The translations under genes were made by a program, and so were the position numbers. DNA of 64,000 nt, from NCBI GenBank assembly GCA_002441005.1, contig DJWO01000009.1:248001-312000 (forward strand), in the 5' to 3' direction. The notes below the pieces were generated by a model that saw only the letters and a list, made by a program, of their open reading frames with translations, was not told the DNA's origin and did no database searches. Source of the stretch: Candidatus Aminicenantes bacterium UBA6228 (GTDB taxonomy: Bacteria; Acidobacteriota; Aminicenantia; Aminicenantales; Saccharicenantaceae). Below, piece after piece: positions 62,914 through 64,000 of the stretch; the first letter of the stretch is position 1; the number at the start of each line of letters is the position of its first letter.

Positions 62914-64000
62914 TTATTTGACTTCGAGAATGGCCAGAAAAGCTTCCTGGGGAATGTCAACCCGCCCGACTCTTTTCATTCTCTTTTTGCCTTGTTTTTG
63001 CTTTTCCAGAACTTTCATTTTCCGGGTATAATCCCCGCCATAAAGCTTGGCCAGGACATCTTTTCTAAAAGGCTTAATAGTTTCGCGGGCAATAACTCTT
63101 TTCCCCACCGCGGCTTGAATGACCACTTCAAACTGCTGCCGCGGTATGGTCCGCCTGAGCTTATCAACCAGCGCCCGGCCGACATAATAAGCTTTATCTT
63201 TATGAACAATAACTGACAGGGCATCAACTTCTTCATAATTGACCAGAATATCAAGCTTGACCAGCGGCTCTTCCCGGTAGCCAGCCAGTTCATAGTCCAT
63301 TGAAGCATAACCCTGCGAAAGTGATTTAAGCTGATTGTAAAAATCAAAGACCACTTCATTGAGTGGTATCAAATAATCAAGCAGAACCCGGCTGGTCGAC
63401 AGGTATTCCATTTTTTTCTGCTGGCCGCGGCGATCATCCAGCAGCTGGAGCAAAGGGCCTAAGTAACGATCGGGCGTCAAAATCAAAGCTTCAATGATCG
63501 GTTCTTCAATCCGCTCTATAAATTGAGGTTCGGGCAGCTCGGAGGGGTTATGAATCTCCAGAACCTGGCCGTCAGTCTTGACTACCCGGTAACTGACACT
63601 CGGGGCGGTGGTAATGAGATTAAGATTAAATTCCCTTTCAAGCCTTTCCTGAATAATCTCGCGATGAAGAAGCCCCAGAAAACCAGCTCTGAAGCCAAAC
63701 CCTAAGGCTGGCGAATGTTCCGGCTCAAAATGCAGGGAAGCATCGTTGAGCTTCAACTTTTCCAGAGCATCGCGTAACTCATCAATATTACTTTCACCAG
63801 CCGGGTAAAGACCGCAGAAAACCATCGGCTTGGCTTCCTTAAAGCCGGGCAAGGCTTCAGAAGCAGGCTGGCTGACCAGGGTAATAGTCTCCCCAATCCG
63901 GGCATGAGCCAGATTTTTTATCCCGGCAATAAGATAACCAACCTCGCCTGTTTCCAGGGCCCCGACTTTCACCGGCTTGGGGGTAAGATAACCTATTTCT
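62914..64000 (-). CDS. lepA: Elongation factor 4 (LepA), 3' part, runs off the window
   Basis: The frame is open to the right edge, so only about 360 C-terminal residues are here. Domain II end ([19 protein letters not shown]), domain III ([39 protein letters not shown]) and the LepA-specific C-terminal domain ([39 protein letters not shown]). The G domain lies outside. LepA is a ribosomal GTPase affecting translocation/back-translocation. Confidence 0.96.
   Translation of the reverse strand, partial: EIGYLTPKPVKVGALETGEVGYLIAGIKNLAHARIGETITLVSQPASEALPGFKEAKPMVFCGLYPAGESNIDELRDALEKLKLNDASLHFEPEHSPALGFGFRAGFLGLLHREIIQERLEREFNLNLITTAPSVSYRVVKTDGQVLEIHNPSELPEPQFIERIEEPIIEALILTPDRYLGPLLQLLDDRRGQQKKMEYLSTSRVLLDYLIPLNEVVFDFYNQLKSLSQGYASMDYELAGYREEPLVKLDILVNYEEVDALSVIVHKDKAYYVGRALVDKLRRTIPRQQFEVVIQAAVGKRVIARETIKPFRKDVLAKLYGGDYTRKMKVLEKQKQGKKRMKRVGRVDIPQEAFLAILEVK

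Overview
The window is a bacterial chromosome segment of moderate GC, densely coded on both strands. A diderm (Gram-negative type) cell is indicated by a TolC-like efflux protein, an OmpA-family protein, a lipobox lipoprotein and several exported proteins. Oxygen-sensitive enzyme types (two radical SAM proteins, a two-gene SufC/SufB-D type Fe-S assembly pair) fit an anaerobic or microaerophilic lifestyle. The gene repertoire resembles uncultivated groups such as Aminicenantota/Acidobacteriota, but that placement is an inference and not shown by the sequence.

Layout. 0-11 kb: 3' part of a tricorn-like protease, a 52-codon exported peptide, murJ, mgtE behind a strongly structured leader, a SufC-SufB/D pair, a radical SAM/SPASM protein, a class A beta-lactamase-fold protein, an OmpA-family protein and a PrsW protease. 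11-14.5 kb: a rearrangement scar with two truncated genes, a conserved hypothetical, then pncB-pncA (NAD salvage). 14.5-25 kb (minus strand): YgiQ-type radical SAM, CstA, an ECF sigma/zinc-finger anti-sigma/DUF4097 operon, a sugar-phosphoglycerate synthase/phosphatase pair (compatible solute), and an ABC exporter. 25-31.4 kb: a sigma-54-type promoter ahead of a small secreted cysteine peptide, an NHL-type beta-propeller, a thioredoxin-fold protein and a glycosyltransferase, then a large GH116 enzyme. 31.4-35.3 kb: Mut7-C protein, His-rich metal transporter, tRNA-Ala(CGC), purM and a DDAH-like amidinohydrolase.

36-47.5 kb is an AT-rich type I-B CRISPR-Cas locus (cas8b-cas7-cas5-cas3-cas6-cas1-cas2-cas4, plus a possible 55-codon gene) followed by a 39-repeat, 38-spacer array. 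A GC-richer P-type ATPase with its own promoter, folded leader and a GbsR/MarR-type regulator follows (47.5-51 kb). 51-64 kb: secreted amidohydrolase, SQR-like flavoprotein, an enolase-superfamily racemase/OSBS with an adjacent GNAT protein, GT4 glycosyltransferase, TolC-like protein, tsaD, mtnA, a TPR-like lipoprotein, a hypothetical, and the 3' part of lepA.

The most notable non-coding signals are: (1) the mgtE leader, in which one segment can pair either with an upstream segment or perfectly with the ribosome-binding site; (2) a sigma-54-type promoter driving a small twin-CX6C exported peptide with a propeller and a redoxin; (3) two families of paired inverted repeats (GGGGAC... and GGGTCGGGCC...) sitting exactly at gene ends and supplying start, stop and terminal codons to neighbouring genes.
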